64,000 nucleotides of DNA from an uncultured Eubacteriales bacterium (GCA_910579575.1 CAJTUM010000008.1:26173-90172); one strand, 5' to 3'; shown: positions 1 to 8,652, counted from the first letter of the stretch. The notes: generated by a model not told the origin, from the sequence alone. Made by a program: numbers and translations.

Positions 1-93
1 GCAACCGGCGGACGCCTGCGGTAAATGCGCTGTGGGATTACCCTGCTCCCTGGGCGTTCCTGGGGCGATTGAGAAACAGGAGAAGGAAACGTC

Positions 94-1326
94 ATGAAAA
101 AGATTGCAATCAGGAGTCTTTGGGCTCTGGGGTTGGTCGGGCTTTTGCTCGGCGGCGCGGCGCTGTTCGCCAAGCCGTCTGCGCGGCGGGAAGCGCCTCA
201 GGAGCCTGCAAGCCAACAGAAACCGACGCCAAAGCCCGAGGAACAAAAGCCTGCGGAAAACAAGACGGAAGCACAGCTGGAGGATTTGCCGGAGCCAAAG
301 CAAACGGGCGTTTTTGCCGCTTATCAGGAGCGAGCCCAGGAGCTGCTGGATCAGATGACGCCAGAGCAGAAGATTGGCCAGGTTTTTCTTGTCCGCTGCC
401 CGGAAGATAGCCAGCTCAAGGAGACGCAGGCGCTGCATCCCGGCGGTCTGCTGCTATTTGGTAGGGATTTTAAGGGCAAAACCGCCGATCAGGTTCGGCA
501 AACCATTCAGGGCTACCAGCAAACCTCTCAAACGCCGCTGTTCATCGGCGCGGACGAAGAGGGGGGAACGGTATGCCGGGTCAGCGGCAACCCAGGGCTG
601 CGGGCGGAGCGCTTTCCTTCTCCCCAACAGCTGTATCAGGCCGGGGGCCTGGAGGCGGCGGAAGCGGACGGGGTGGAAAAAAGCCGGTTGCTGCTGTCTC
701 TGGGAATCAACCTAAATTTGGCCCCAGTGGCGGACGTCTCCCAGAACCCCCAAGATTTCATCTATCCCCGAACTTGGGGGCAGGACGCCGAAAGCACTGC
801 CCAATATGTGGCGACGACAGTGCAAACCGCTCAAAAAGAGGGCGTCGGCGCAGTGATGAAGCATTTTCCCGGTTATGGCGGCAACGCGGACACTCATACA
901 GGCTCCGCACGGGATAACAGGCCGTTGTCTCAATTTGAGCAGGCGGACTTACGGCCTTTCCAGGCGGGTATAGAGGCGGGAGGACAAGGAATTTTGGTTT
1001 CCCACAACATTGTGGAATGTCTGGACCCGCAGCGGCCCGCCTCCATTTCGCCGGCGGTTTATCAATATTTGCGGAAGGAGATGGGCTTTACAGGCGTCGC
1101 CCTCACCGACGATTTGGCTATGGGCGCCATGAAAGAGGGCCAGGAGGAGCATCCGGCGGTCCAGGCCCTGCGCGCCGGGGCGGATTTTCTGATTGTCTCC
1201 GAGCTGCCTTCTGCCGCTTCTGCCGTCGGCCAAGCGATAGAACAAGGAACCTTGAGCCAGGCGCGCGTCGACCAGGCCGCCCTGCGGGTGCTGGAATGGA
1301 AGCTGGCTTTGGGTATTTTGGAATGA
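94..1326 (+). CDS. Glycoside hydrolase family 3 beta-N-acetylhexosaminidase (NagZ-like), membrane-anchored or secreted
   Basis: The 410-residue protein starts with a basic-hydrophobic signal or anchor segment (residues 1-26) without a lipobox cysteine. A Pro/Glu/Lys-rich linker to about residue 80 follows, then a GH3 N-terminal barrel. Family motifs are seen: GADEEGG near 152, KHFPGYGG near 256-263 (the His region that serves as acid/base in NagZ-type enzymes) and LTDDLAMGAM near 337, with the presumed nucleophile Asp. GH3 enzymes of this type remove GlcNAc from muropeptides or related glycans outside the cell. The ATG is preceded by AGGAGAAGG. An open frame from base 2 ends at a TGA overlapping this ATG (94-97), so an upstream coupled gene is possible but cannot be identified. 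The exact substrate is inferred. Confidence 0.9.
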   Translation: MKKIAIRSLWALGLVGLLLGGAALFAKPSARREAPQEPASQQKPTPKPEEQKPAENKTEAQLEDLPEPKQTGVFAAYQERAQELLDQMTPEQKIGQVFLVRCPEDSQLKETQALHPGGLLLFGRDFKGKTADQVRQTIQGYQQTSQTPLFIGADEEGGTVCRVSGNPGLRAERFPSPQQLYQAGGLEAAEADGVEKSRLLLSLGINLNLAPVADVSQNPQDFIYPRTWGQDAESTAQYVATTVQTAQKEGVGAVMKHFPGYGGNADTHTGSARDNRPLSQFEQADLRPFQAGIEAGGQGILVSHNIVECLDPQRPASISPAVYQYLRKEMGFTGVALTDDLAMGAMKEGQEEHPAVQALRAGADFLIVSELPSAASAVGQAIEQGTLSQARVDQAALRVLEWKLALGILE

Positions 1327-1351
1327 GGGTATCGCAATTTTCAAAGATTGA

Positions 1352-1380
1352 AGCCGCCGCTTCTTGACGAAGCGGCGGCT
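1352..1380 (+). terminator. Perfect hairpin after the GH3 gene
   Basis: A 12-bp perfect inverted repeat (1352-1363 with 1369-1380, loop TTGAC) lies 26 bases after the GH3 stop. There is no T-run, so it is a transcript-end hairpin rather than a classic intrinsic terminator. Confidence 0.5.
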
Positions 1381-1464
1381 TGACGGGCGTGAAATTGCCC
1401 GTCCTGCGGCGGGTCGCCCTCCTTGCATTGGGGCTGCGCCGGAGGATACCGCCCTTTGGTTTAC

Positions 1465-1502
1465 AAAACGCCCCAGGCAGGGAAAACCGCCTGGGGCGTT
1501 TT
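1465..1502. terminator. Bidirectional intrinsic terminator
   Basis: AAAACGCCCCAGGC (1465-1478) pairs perfectly with 1489-1502. The A-tract and T-tract flank the stem on both strands, between the convergent GH3 gene and the methionine sulfoxide reductase gene. Confidence 0.85.
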
Positions 1503-1602
1503 GTTGGCGAAATCAATCGAAACAAGCTGACCGCGTCGTCGTCGTATGTCTCTGGAGCGGAGCGAAACAAGGGCGAAGAAGGCGATTCCTTGTTTGTTCC
1601 GT

Positions 1603-2112
1603 TCATCGTACTGCGGCTGGAGCCAGCGCCAGCCAGTCGCAGCATTGTTCCAGGGCCCGGGCAAATTGCTCTAACCCCTGTTGGTCCGCCTGGTCGAAGC
1701 GGTTTTCAATGGGGCTGTCGATATCCAGCAGAGCGGCGACGCGGCCCTGGGCGTGGAGGGGCAGCACGATTTCCGAACGGCTGTCGCCGTCGCAGGCGAT
1801 ATGCCCCGGGAAGGCGTGGACGTCCGCCACCCGCTGGACGGCGTCTTGAGCCCAGGCGGCGCCGCAGACGCCCTTATTCCAACCAATGCGGGAACAGGCC
1901 GGTTTTCCCTGGAAAGGCCCTAAAATCAGCTGATCGCTGGATACCAGATAAAAGCCCGCCCAGTTGACCTGAGGCAAGGCGTGATAGAGCAGGGCGGCGG
2001 CGTTGCTGGCCGCAGTAATGGGCGCTTCCCCTTCGGACATACTGCGCAGCTGGGCTTCCAGCAGCGGATACAGCGTTTCTTTTTCCGAGGGATATAAGGA
2101 TTGTTTTTCCAT
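1603..2112 (-). CDS. msrC: Free methionine-(R)-sulfoxide reductase (GAF-domain fRMsr)
   Basis: A 169-residue single GAF domain. The three cysteines that define this family are present: C73 and C83 in PACSRIGWNKGVCG and C107 in HIACDGD, matching the Cys84/94/118 pattern of the E. coli enzyme. The enzyme reduces free methionine-R-sulfoxide in the cytoplasm using thioredoxin. The longer upstream reading frame is rejected. ATG at 2112 has an AAAAGGAGAA ribosome site just upstream, and the protein then begins where homologues do. It is monocistronic and ends at the bidirectional terminator shared with the GH3 gene. Confidence 0.9.
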   Translation of the reverse strand: MEKQSLYPSEKETLYPLLEAQLRSMSEGEAPITAASNAAALLYHALPQVNWAGFYLVSSDQLILGPFQGKPACSRIGWNKGVCGAAWAQDAVQRVADVHAFPGHIACDGDSRSEIVLPLHAQGRVAALLDIDSPIENRFDQADQQGLEQFARALEQCCDWLALAPAAVR

Positions 2113-2371
2113 CCGTCTCGTTCTCCTTTTTTGTTGCTGGAGGATGTTTCCGCGTCGACAGTCAGCGCGCTCGGCGGGGCGCTCTCCCAGCGTTCCGCCT
2201 AGATTGGGGAGGCGACCGGTCAACACAGCGGCGGCAAGACTTCCTCAGCCAGTAAAGGCGGCTTCGCCGCTCTCCTCGCAAACTTCTCCATCCATTGTAG
2301 CACAAGGTTTCTCGGAATGCGAGAGAAGAAAAAGCAGAGTGGGAAATAAGGGGGGCGGATTGGCGATTGCA

Positions 2372-2410
2372 CGAAAAAGCGCCTTGAGAAAAACCTCTTC
2401 TCAAGGCGCT
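2372..2410 (-). terminator. Intrinsic terminator of the rRNA methyltransferase operon
   Basis: A 13-bp perfect stem (2398-2410 with 2378-2390, 7-base loop) is followed on the minus strand by a T-run, 21 bases after the methyltransferase stop. Confidence 0.85.
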
Positions 2411-2431
2411 GCGCTTCGTTGGTTTTCGGCT

Positions 2432-3775
2432 TCAGCGGGTTAGCTGGCAGACGGTTTCTACGTTGGCAGTGCAGGGGAATAGATCGAAGGCCCGGGCTTG
2501 GGTCAGGCGGTAGCCGCCTTGGGTCAGCTCCTTGATATCCCGAGCCATGGTGGCCGGGTCGCAGGACACATAGACCAGCCGCTCCGGCGCCAGAGCCAAT
2601 ACGGCCTGGCGGGCGCTTCGGTCCAGCCCCTTTCGAGGCGGGTCTACTACAATGGCGTGGGGTCGTAACCCCTCTTGCAGCAATCGCTGGGCGGCTTGGC
2701 CCGCGTCGGCGCACAGGAACTGGGCGTTAGAAACGCCGTTGCGCCGGGCGTTTTCCTTGGCGTCTTCCACTGCCTGGGGCACGATTTCCACCCCGATCAG
2801 CCGGCTAAATTGCCGGGCCATGGCGAGGCCGATGGTCCCGGCGCCGCAATAGAGATCCAGCAAAATTTCCTCCGGTCCGCCGCCGGCATAGTCCGCCGCC
2901 TGGCGGTAAAGGGCTTCTGCCTGCCGCCGATTCACCTGATAAAAAGACAGGGGCGAAAGAGAAAATTCCACGCCGCACAGGCTGTCCGTCAGCCGATCTT
3001 GGCCCCAAAGGAGCTGGCATTGCGGGCCCAACGCCCGGTTGCCCCGGTCCCGGTTTTCGTTGAGCAGCAGGCCGGCCAGCTCTGGGCAAGCCTGGCGGCA
3101 GCGGGAAAGCAGGTCCTCCGCCTGGGGGATTGTTGTCCCAGCGATCACTAAGGTCAGCAGAGCGCCGCCCTGGCCTGTGCGGACATAGATCCGGCGCAGC
3201 AGGCCCCGGCCGGTCTGCTCGTCGTAAATGGATACGTCCCAATGAGCGGCCCAATCCAAAACAGCTTGGCGCAGAGCGTCCGCCTGAGGCGCCTGAATGG
3301 CGCACCGCCGGCAAGGGACGACCTGGTGGCTGCGGCTGCGGTAAAATCCGGCCACAGGCCCCTTTTCTCCCATGGCGCAGGGGTAAATCGCTTTGTTTCG
3401 GTAGCTCTGCCGGCAGCCGCCTGTAATCTCCAGTTGGGGAAGGGGAACGCCGGCCAGCCGTTCCAAGGCGTCCATGACCCGCCGGCGCTTGTAGAACAGC
3501 TCTTCCTCATAGCGCATATGCCAAAAATCGCAGCCGCCGCATTTGGGGAAAACCGGGCAGGCGGGGGTCTGTCGGTGGGGGGAGGGCTCCAGTAGCGCTT
3601 CAATGCGGGCGTAAGCCTTGTTTTTCAGGGCCTTGACGACGCGCAGCCGGCATTTGTCCCCCCGGACCCCTTGCGCCACGAAAACGACCTGCCCCTCCAG
3701 GCGGCAAACGCCCATGCCGTCGCTGGCGTAGCCTGTGATTTCGCCTTCCACAATGGCGTTTTTGGTCAAATTCAT
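2432..3775 (-). CDS. rlmD: 23S rRNA (uracil-5-)-methyltransferase, RlmD/RumA family
   Basis: 447 residues. An N-terminal TRAM RNA-binding domain (1-60) is followed by a 4Fe-4S cysteine cluster (C73, C79, C82 in CPVFPKCGGC plus a cysteine near 155). The SAM-dependent fold carries LDLYCGAGTIGLA, the VDPPRKGL motif and the catalytic nucleophile C405 in VSCDPAT; E440 near the C-terminus is the likely base. It methylates C5 of a uridine in 23S rRNA. Bacillota often carry a bifunctional RlmCD of this type, so the exact position modified (U747, U1939 or both) is not settled. Its start overlaps the stop of the upstream lipoprotein gene by 4 bases, so the two are translationally coupled. Confidence 0.9.
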   Translation of the reverse strand: MNLTKNAIVEGEITGYASDGMGVCRLEGQVVFVAQGVRGDKCRLRVVKALKNKAYARIEALLEPSPHRQTPACPVFPKCGGCDFWHMRYEEELFYKRRRVMDALERLAGVPLPQLEITGGCRQSYRNKAIYPCAMGEKGPVAGFYRSRSHQVVPCRRCAIQAPQADALRQAVLDWAAHWDVSIYDEQTGRGLLRRIYVRTGQGGALLTLVIAGTTIPQAEDLLSRCRQACPELAGLLLNENRDRGNRALGPQCQLLWGQDRLTDSLCGVEFSLSPLSFYQVNRRQAEALYRQAADYAGGGPEEILLDLYCGAGTIGLAMARQFSRLIGVEIVPQAVEDAKENARRNGVSNAQFLCADAGQAAQRLLQEGLRPHAIVVDPPRKGLDRSARQAVLALAPERLVYVSCDPATMARDIKELTQGGYRLTQARAFDLFPCTANVETVCQLTR

Positions 3776-4596
3776 GGCCGCAGCTCCTCCGTCAGGTTGT
3801 CGCCCAGCTGGGCAAGGGGGATTTCAAACGTCATAGCGCCGGAGGTATAAGGGCCAACGGCATATTGCTGGAAAATCAGACCCAGGCTGTCCTCCGTCAA
3901 GTAAAAATCCTCCGGCTGCCAAGTCTGTTCCATGGCCTCCTGGTAGTTTTCATAGAATTGATCCGGTTGCTCCGCCGCTTGTTTCTGGGCCAAAAGGGCG
4001 GCTTGTTCCAAAACCAGGGCCCGGGGGTCCTGAGCGCCGGGCAGCAGGTCGGCCAGCGAGAGCAGATAACAGTCCCCCTCCCGCAGCAGCCAGGTTTCCG
4101 CCTTTTCTTCCACGGCCTCGTGGGCGCCGCCGCTGTATTGCCGGCAGCTGCGGCGGATGGAAAGGACGTTGCCCTGATTGCGGACCACGGCGAAATCCTC
4201 TTCCACGTCGAAGGCTCCCAACAGAACGCCGTCTTCCAAACGCTGCCGCGCCATGGGCAGCAGCTCCTCCTGGAGAGAGAGCAGCCGCTTTTCCTTATAA
4301 TTATCGTAATAGTTTCCAATGTTCATCATCGGCTCCCCGTCCAGCAGCGCCCGAGGGATGGAGAGAGACCAGCGGAGCAGCGTTTTGCCCTGGTCGCTTT
4401 GCTCTTGTCCAGCGGAAAGGTCGCTTTCTATGGCGACGCCGTTGTTCTCCGGCGAAGTCGGCTCTTCCGGCTGAACAGGGGAAACCGGCGGGGCGGGCGT
4501 CTCCGGTTGGGGCTCCGGCTTTTGGCTGCACCCTGCCAGCCACAGCAGACAGGCGCACAAAAGAGAAAACAATTGTATTTTTCGGGTTGGATTCAT
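3772..4596 (-). CDS. Lipoprotein with a DUF3298/RsiV-like domain
   Basis: 274 residues with a clear lipoprotein signal (basic start, hydrophobic core, LLWLAGC lipobox with Cys near 23) and a Pro/Glu-rich linker to about residue 50. The C-terminal part carries the FYLTEDSLGLIFQQYAVGPY signature typical of DUF3298, the extracytoplasmic domain also found in the anti-sigma factor RsiV and in PdaC-type proteins. No transmembrane anti-sigma module is present, so it is a stand-alone envelope protein of unknown role. An AGGAGC ribosome site precedes the ATG. Coupled by 4-base overlap to the rRNA methyltransferase downstream. Confidence 0.75.
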   Translation of the reverse strand: MNPTRKIQLFSLLCACLLWLAGCSQKPEPQPETPAPPVSPVQPEEPTSPENNGVAIESDLSAGQEQSDQGKTLLRWSLSIPRALLDGEPMMNIGNYYDNYKEKRLLSLQEELLPMARQRLEDGVLLGAFDVEEDFAVVRNQGNVLSIRRSCRQYSGGAHEAVEEKAETWLLREGDCYLLSLADLLPGAQDPRALVLEQAALLAQKQAAEQPDQFYENYQEAMEQTWQPEDFYLTEDSLGLIFQQYAVGPYTSGAMTFEIPLAQLGDNLTEELRP

Positions 4597-4667
4597 GAAA
4601 AAGCTCCTATTTGTTGTTTTACTGTATTGTACAATAAATCAGGCGGATTGTCACCCTTTTGCACAAC

Positions 4668-4700
4668 AAAACATCCCCCTGGCAGGGCAAGGGGACGTTT
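4668..4700 (-). terminator. Intrinsic terminator of the DUF4349 gene
   Basis: On the minus strand AACGTCCCC pairs with GGGGATGTT (one G-U) and is followed by a T-rich run, 24 bases after the DUF4349 stop. Confidence 0.75.
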
Positions 4701-4723
4701 GCCGTTCTTTGGGCGGAGGAAGA

Positions 4724-5704
4724 TTATTTTTTGGCGTCGTCTTCCGGCGCTTTTTCTGGGTTTTTCGCCTGTGGCGGCGATTTCTTGCGGCGGCGGAACA
4801 GCAGAAAGGCGGCGGCCGCCAGCGCCAGAGCGGGTATGACGGTCAAACTATTTCCCAGGACAAAGACAATACAGTCCTCCGCCGCGCGGCGTATGGCGGC
4901 GGCGCTGCGGCCGAATTCGTCGGAAATCCGCTCGCCCAGCCCCTTAGCCCGGCCATAGTCCGGGGAGTATTCGTAGACCTCCTGCACGGTGATGGAAACG
5001 GTGGATAGAGCAATCAGCGAATCCAGCCGCCGCAGGCTGCCTTGCAGGCTCTCGATCTGATACCGCACGTCGGCCAGGGAATTTTCCAGCGTCGCCACGT
5101 CGCTCAGAGTATCCGCCTTGGACAAAATATCCAGCAGGCGCTCCTCCTGTAATTGCAGGCTTTTCAGATGGGCTTCGGTATCGTAATAGTAATCGGTAAC
5201 TTCGTCCGTATAAAAGCGGCTGTCGGTAACGCTGCCGTATTGGGCCAGGCTGTCGGCAAAAGCGTCCAGTTCCTCGGCGGGGATTCGGAGTGTGAAGCTG
5301 GCCCAGCGGGCCCGGTAATAATTGTCCGCCGCGCCGGCGCCGGTGGTTTGGCTGCTCTCAATATAACCGCCGAACCGATCGGCCAGGGCCTGGACGCCCT
5401 GAACCGTCTTGTCGTATTCCAGCGTTTCCATGGAAAATTCCGCATTGCGGATGATTTTCCGTTCCGTCTGAGCCGCCGTCTGCTCGGGCGCCCAGGCGCC
5501 GGGCGTTTCGCTGGGCTCAGACATAGGCGCGTCTGCGTTAAATTCGCCGGGCGATTCCGCGCCTATTTCGTCAACGTTTTGGGAAAAGGAGCTGTCATTG
5601 TCCGCTTTGGCGCTTTCTGAAGCTACTTCGTTGCCGGCGCAGCCGCTCAGCAGGCTGGCCAGCATGACCAGCGTTAGCAAAAAACCAAGATATCTTTTTT
5701 TCAT
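4724..5704 (-). CDS. DUF4349 domain-containing lipoprotein
   Basis: 326 residues. The lipobox LASLLSGC gives a predicted acylated Cys near residue 21. A Ser/Glu/Ala-rich linker reaches about residue 90, followed by the DUF4349 domain (RKIIRNAEFSMET to TVSITVQEVYEY). This domain includes a predicted coiled-coil stretch (HLKSLQLQEERLLDILSKA). A single transmembrane helix (PALALAAAAFLLF) with a basic cytoplasmic tail closes the protein, so it would be held in the membrane at both ends. The function of DUF4349 is unknown. Of the two in-frame ATGs, the one at 5704 has AGGAGG at 8-base spacing; the one at 5710 is only 2 bases away. Confidence 0.8.
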   Translation of the reverse strand: MKKRYLGFLLTLVMLASLLSGCAGNEVASESAKADNDSSFSQNVDEIGAESPGEFNADAPMSEPSETPGAWAPEQTAAQTERKIIRNAEFSMETLEYDKTVQGVQALADRFGGYIESSQTTGAGAADNYYRARWASFTLRIPAEELDAFADSLAQYGSVTDSRFYTDEVTDYYYDTEAHLKSLQLQEERLLDILSKADTLSDVATLENSLADVRYQIESLQGSLRRLDSLIALSTVSITVQEVYEYSPDYGRAKGLGERISDEFGRSAAAIRRAAEDCIVFVLGNSLTVIPALALAAAAFLLFRRRKKSPPQAKNPEKAPEDDAKK

Positions 5705-5821
5705 GTCCATCGCCTCCTATTGATTCAGACGATTTCCCGAGGAAAAAGTTCCGGTTTTTTGAGAAAATCCTTTAATCCCGCTGGTAATCCCGCTGGAGCG
5801 CTGGCGCCAGAGGCGGAGCTG

Positions 5822-5830
5822 TGGTATAAT
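5822..5830 (+). promoter_or_regulatory. Extended -10 promoter of the helicase operon
   Basis: TGGTATAAT is a TGn extended -10 box with no recognisable -35. It is followed by ATCGG. The same TGGTATAAT-RTCGG string occurs upstream of murA on the minus strand (50689-50676). It would give a leader of about 185 bases carrying the three-hairpin element. Confidence 0.6.
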
Positions 5831-5867
5831 ATCGGATACTATACCAGGGCTCGATCCAAGATGGGAG

Positions 5868-5958
5868 GCCAGGAATCTGGCGAAAGGATTTGCGGGAATT
5901 TTTCCCGAAAATCCAACCCATTAGAAGGCGCCCCGCAAAACCCTCCGGTTTTGTGGGG
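5868..5958 (+). repeat. Three-hairpin element, copy A (upstream of DEAD-box helicase)
   Basis: Hairpin I: GCCAG-GAAT-CTGGC (5868-5881). Hairpin II: GGATTT-G-CGGGAA paired with TTCCCG-A-AAATCC (5886-5914). Hairpin III: CCCCGCAAAACC paired with GGTTTTGTGGGG (5931-5958, loop CTCC, one G-U). The order, spacing and linker (GAAGGCG before III) match the copies at 14349-14485 and 50375-50582. Stem positions differ in a compensatory way: AG/CT here against GC/GC elsewhere in hairpin I, and C-G here against T-A in hairpin III. It probably lies in the 5' leader of the helicase mRNA. Confidence 0.7.
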
Positions 5959-6023
5959 ATGGTATCAATCCAATGACGATGTTGGAATCATAAGACGAAG
6001 ATAAAGGAAGAGTAAGAAAACGA

Positions 6024-7370
6024 ATGGAATTCAAAGACTTTAATTTAGCTCCAGAGATTTTGGCGGCCGTGGCGGATATGGGATACGCGGAGCCCACGCC
6101 GATTCAGCAACAGGCCCTCCCTCCTGTGATCGAAGGCCGGGATCTGCTGGGTTGCGCTCAGACGGGCACTGGCAAAACAGCCGCCTTCGCCCTGCCCATC
6201 CTGCACAGGCTGCATTGCCGATGGGATGGAACGCACCGCCTGAACGCCCTGATTCTCACCCCCACCCGAGAGCTGGCCCTGCAAATTTACGAAAATTTCT
6301 GCGCCTATGGCAAAAACCTGCCGTTGAAAAGCTGCGTGATTTTTGGCGGCGTCTCTCAAAACCCCCAGACCAGCCAGCTGAAGGCGGGGGCGGACGTGCT
6401 GATCGCCACGCCGGGCCGGCTGCTGGACCTGATGGGCCAAGGCTTTATTTCTCTGAAGCAGACGGATATGTTTGTGCTGGACGAGGCCGATCGAATGCTG
6501 GATATGGGGTTTATCCCAGATGTGCGCCGCATCGCCGCCAAGCTGCCCGCCCAGCGGCAGACGCTGCTGTTTTCCGCCACCATGCCCGGCGAAATCGCCC
6601 GGCTGGCCCAGAAAATGCTGCGCAACCCGGTGGAAATCAACGTTTCCCCCATTTCTCGGCCGGTGGAATTGATTGAACAAAGGGTTTACCTGGTGGACAA
6701 GGAAAACAAGGCCAATCTGTTGGCTCACCTGGTGAAAGAGCTGCCCATTCCCCAGGCATTGGTTTTCACCCGCACCAAGCACGGCGCCGACCGGGTGGCC
6801 CGCCGCCTCAATCGAGAAGGCGTCTCCGCTCAGGCGATTCATGGAGATAAATCCCAATCCAACCGGCAGCGCGCCTTGCAGAATTTCAAAGATTGGAAGA
6901 TACAGGTTCTTGTGGCCACAGATATCGCCGCTCGGGGCATTGATATTGTGGAAATGCCCTGCGTGGTCAATTACGATATGCCCACAGAGCCGGAAACCTA
7001 TGTCCACCGCATTGGCCGCACCGGCCGGGCCGGCCAAAGCGGCATGGCCATCTCCTTTTGCGACGAGGAGGAAAAAGCCATTCTGCGGGATGTGGAAATG
7101 GTGATTGACAAGCTGCTGGATATCGATTACGACAACCCCTTTCCGCTGGGCAGCTATGTGCCGGACCCCAATAAGCCCGCCCCCGTCAGGCAGGGCGGCA
7201 GAGGCCGAAGCGGCGCTCGACGGCAGGAAAAGCCCCGAGAGCAGAAAGGGGAAAGGCCCAAAACGGCGGCGTCTGCGGCGGGGGGCGGCCCAGAGGCGGG
7301 ACATACGGCCAGAAAGCGGCGGCGTCGCCCGCGGCGCAAACCCGGCGCCTCGCCGGAGCGCCAGGCTTGA
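6024..7370 (+). CDS. DEAD-box ATP-dependent RNA helicase (RhlE/CshA type)
   Basis: 448 residues. The Q motif (GYAEPTPIQQQAL) is followed by motif I AQTGTGKT, Ia PTRELALQ, GG, Ib TPGRLLD, motif II DEAD (VLDEADRMLDMGF) and III SAT. Domain 2 has ALVFTRTKHGADR, VATDIAARGIDI and HRIGRTGRAG. The last 75 residues are an Arg/Gly/Lys-rich disordered tail typical of RhlE-type RNA-binding extensions. Role: ATP-driven RNA unwinding in ribosome assembly or mRNA turnover, often cold-induced. It heads a three-gene operon: its stop overlaps the TTG start of the GNAT gene. The roughly 185-base leader with the conserved hairpin element could control its expression. Confidence 0.92.
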   Translation: MEFKDFNLAPEILAAVADMGYAEPTPIQQQALPPVIEGRDLLGCAQTGTGKTAAFALPILHRLHCRWDGTHRLNALILTPTRELALQIYENFCAYGKNLPLKSCVIFGGVSQNPQTSQLKAGADVLIATPGRLLDLMGQGFISLKQTDMFVLDEADRMLDMGFIPDVRRIAAKLPAQRQTLLFSATMPGEIARLAQKMLRNPVEINVSPISRPVELIEQRVYLVDKENKANLLAHLVKELPIPQALVFTRTKHGADRVARRLNREGVSAQAIHGDKSQSNRQRALQNFKDWKIQVLVATDIAARGIDIVEMPCVVNYDMPTEPETYVHRIGRTGRAGQSGMAISFCDEEEKAILRDVEMVIDKLLDIDYDNPFPLGSYVPDPNKPAPVRQGGRGRSGARRQEKPREQKGERPKTAASAAGGGPEAGHTARKRRRRPRRKPGASPERQA

Positions 7371-7924
7371 CGGACCTTGGGGATTGCCTGCCGCTGGAGC
7401 GCTTGACGCTGCGGCGGTTCAGCCGCCGAGACGGCCCGGCCCTTTGCCCTCTGCTGAGCCGGCGGGACCCGCCGCCCTTTGCGCAGGAGGCGGCGGAAGA
7501 GGAATGCCTGCACCTGGCCTTGACCTGGGAAAAGGACCGCTGTCGCTGGGCCGCTTGCCTGGGGCGCGGCGAAGGGGCATTTTTGGGCCAGCTGCTTCTT
7601 TCGCCTCTGGAGGGCTGGCCGCCAGGCTTCTGGGAGCTGGGGTACGAGTTTCTGCCCGAATATCAGGGCCAGGGCTTTGCCTATGAGAGCTGCCGGGGGC
7701 TGTTGGAATATGGGTTTCGCCGGCTGGAGGTCAAAGGCGTCGCGGCGTTTTGCGAACCGGAAAACCGCCGAAGCCTTCGGCTGCTGGAAAAGTTGGGCAT
7801 GAAAAACCAGGGGCTGCGGGAGCGGATGGTCTGCCGGGCGGACCGCCAAGGAAATATGCAATGGAGACCTGCGCTGGTCTATCGGCTGGAGCGGCAGGAT
7901 TTTTGGAAGGGGCGAGACAAATGA
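7367..7924 (+). CDS. GNAT family N-acetyltransferase (RimJ/RimL-like)
   Basis: 185 residues with the RimL-type pattern: an opening LTLRRF strand, then WELGYEFLPEYQGQGFAYES, which contains the acetyl-CoA binding motif A (Q/RxxGxG/A as YQGQGFA), and the late ENRRSLRLLEKLGM motif B. It transfers acetyl groups to an amine; whether the target is a protein N-terminus or a small molecule cannot be told. The start is a TTG sharing bases with the helicase stop (7367-7370) and the stop overlaps the next ATG (7921-7924), so all three genes are coupled. Confidence 0.8.
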   Translation: MTDLGDCLPLERLTLRRFSRRDGPALCPLLSRRDPPPFAQEAAEEECLHLALTWEKDRCRWAACLGRGEGAFLGQLLLSPLEGWPPGFWELGYEFLPEYQGQGFAYESCRGLLEYGFRRLEVKGVAAFCEPENRRSLRLLEKLGMKNQGLRERMVCRADRQGNMQWRPALVYRLERQDFWKGRDK

Positions 7925-8652
7925 GCCATGTGTTGATCACCGGCGGCAGCCGAGGCATTGGGCGGGCCTGCGCCCTGGCCTTTGCCTCCGCCGGATGGGA
8001 GGTGTCCCTGGGCTATGTGCAAAACCGGCAGGCGGCGGAGGAAACCGTCCGCCGGATACGGCAAGCCGGCGGGCAAGCGGCTTGTTATCAGGCCGACGTG
8101 GGGGACTCCAGCCAGACGAACCGGATGTTTGACCAGGCGGAGCAGACCTTTGGCCCTGCGGAGGCGCTGGTATGCAGCGCCGGCCTGGCTTGGCAGGGGC
8201 TGCTGACCGACATGACCGACGACCAGTGGCGGCGGCTGACGGCCGCAGATCTGGACGGGGTTTTTTATTGCTGCCGCCGGGCTCTGCCCGCCATGATTCG
8301 GCGCAAAGCGGGCGCTATCGTCACAATTTCCTCTATGTGGGGGCTGACGGGCGCCAGCTGCGAAGCGGCTTATTCGGCGGCCAAAGCTGGGGTCGTCGGT
8401 CTAACCAAGGCTTTGGCAAAGGAGGTCGGCCCTTCGGGGGTGCGGGTCAACTGTGTGGCTCCGGGGGTGATCGACACGCAGATGAACGGCGGGCTGACGC
8501 CCCAGGACCTGGAAGAGCTGGCGGCCCAGACCCCTCTTTGCCGCATCGGCGCCCCAGAGGAGGCGGCGCAGGCGGTTTTGTTTTTGTGCAGCCCCGCCTC
8601 TTCCTTTATCACCGGTCAGGTATTGGCTGTGGACGGAGGGCTGGCGGTCTAA
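7921..8652 (+). CDS. Short-chain dehydrogenase/reductase, FabG-like
   Basis: 243 residues, classical SDR. The Rossmann motif TGGSRGIG is at 7-14, the catalytic Ser138-Tyr151-Lys155 triad lies in the SSMW...YSAAK segment, and VNCVAPGVIDT plus a C-terminal VDGGLAV complete the family pattern. The NNAG motif reads CSAG. This fits 3-oxoacyl-ACP reductase or a relative using NADPH. No other fatty-acid genes are nearby, so the substrate is uncertain. The longer upstream frame is rejected: the ATG at 7921 overlaps the GNAT stop as ATGA and starts exactly at the canonical beta-strand. Confidence 0.85.
   Translation: MSHVLITGGSRGIGRACALAFASAGWEVSLGYVQNRQAAEETVRRIRQAGGQAACYQADVGDSSQTNRMFDQAEQTFGPAEALVCSAGLAWQGLLTDMTDDQWRRLTAADLDGVFYCCRRALPAMIRRKAGAIVTISSMWGLTGASCEAAYSAAKAGVVGLTKALAKEVGPSGVRVNCVAPGVIDTQMNGGLTPQDLEELAAQTPLCRIGAPEEAAQAVLFLCSPASSFITGQVLAVDGGLAV

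Noticed and set aside
5931..5958. Hairpin III of the element as an intrinsic terminator
   Set aside because: No T-run follows in any copy and it always precedes, rather than follows, a gene.
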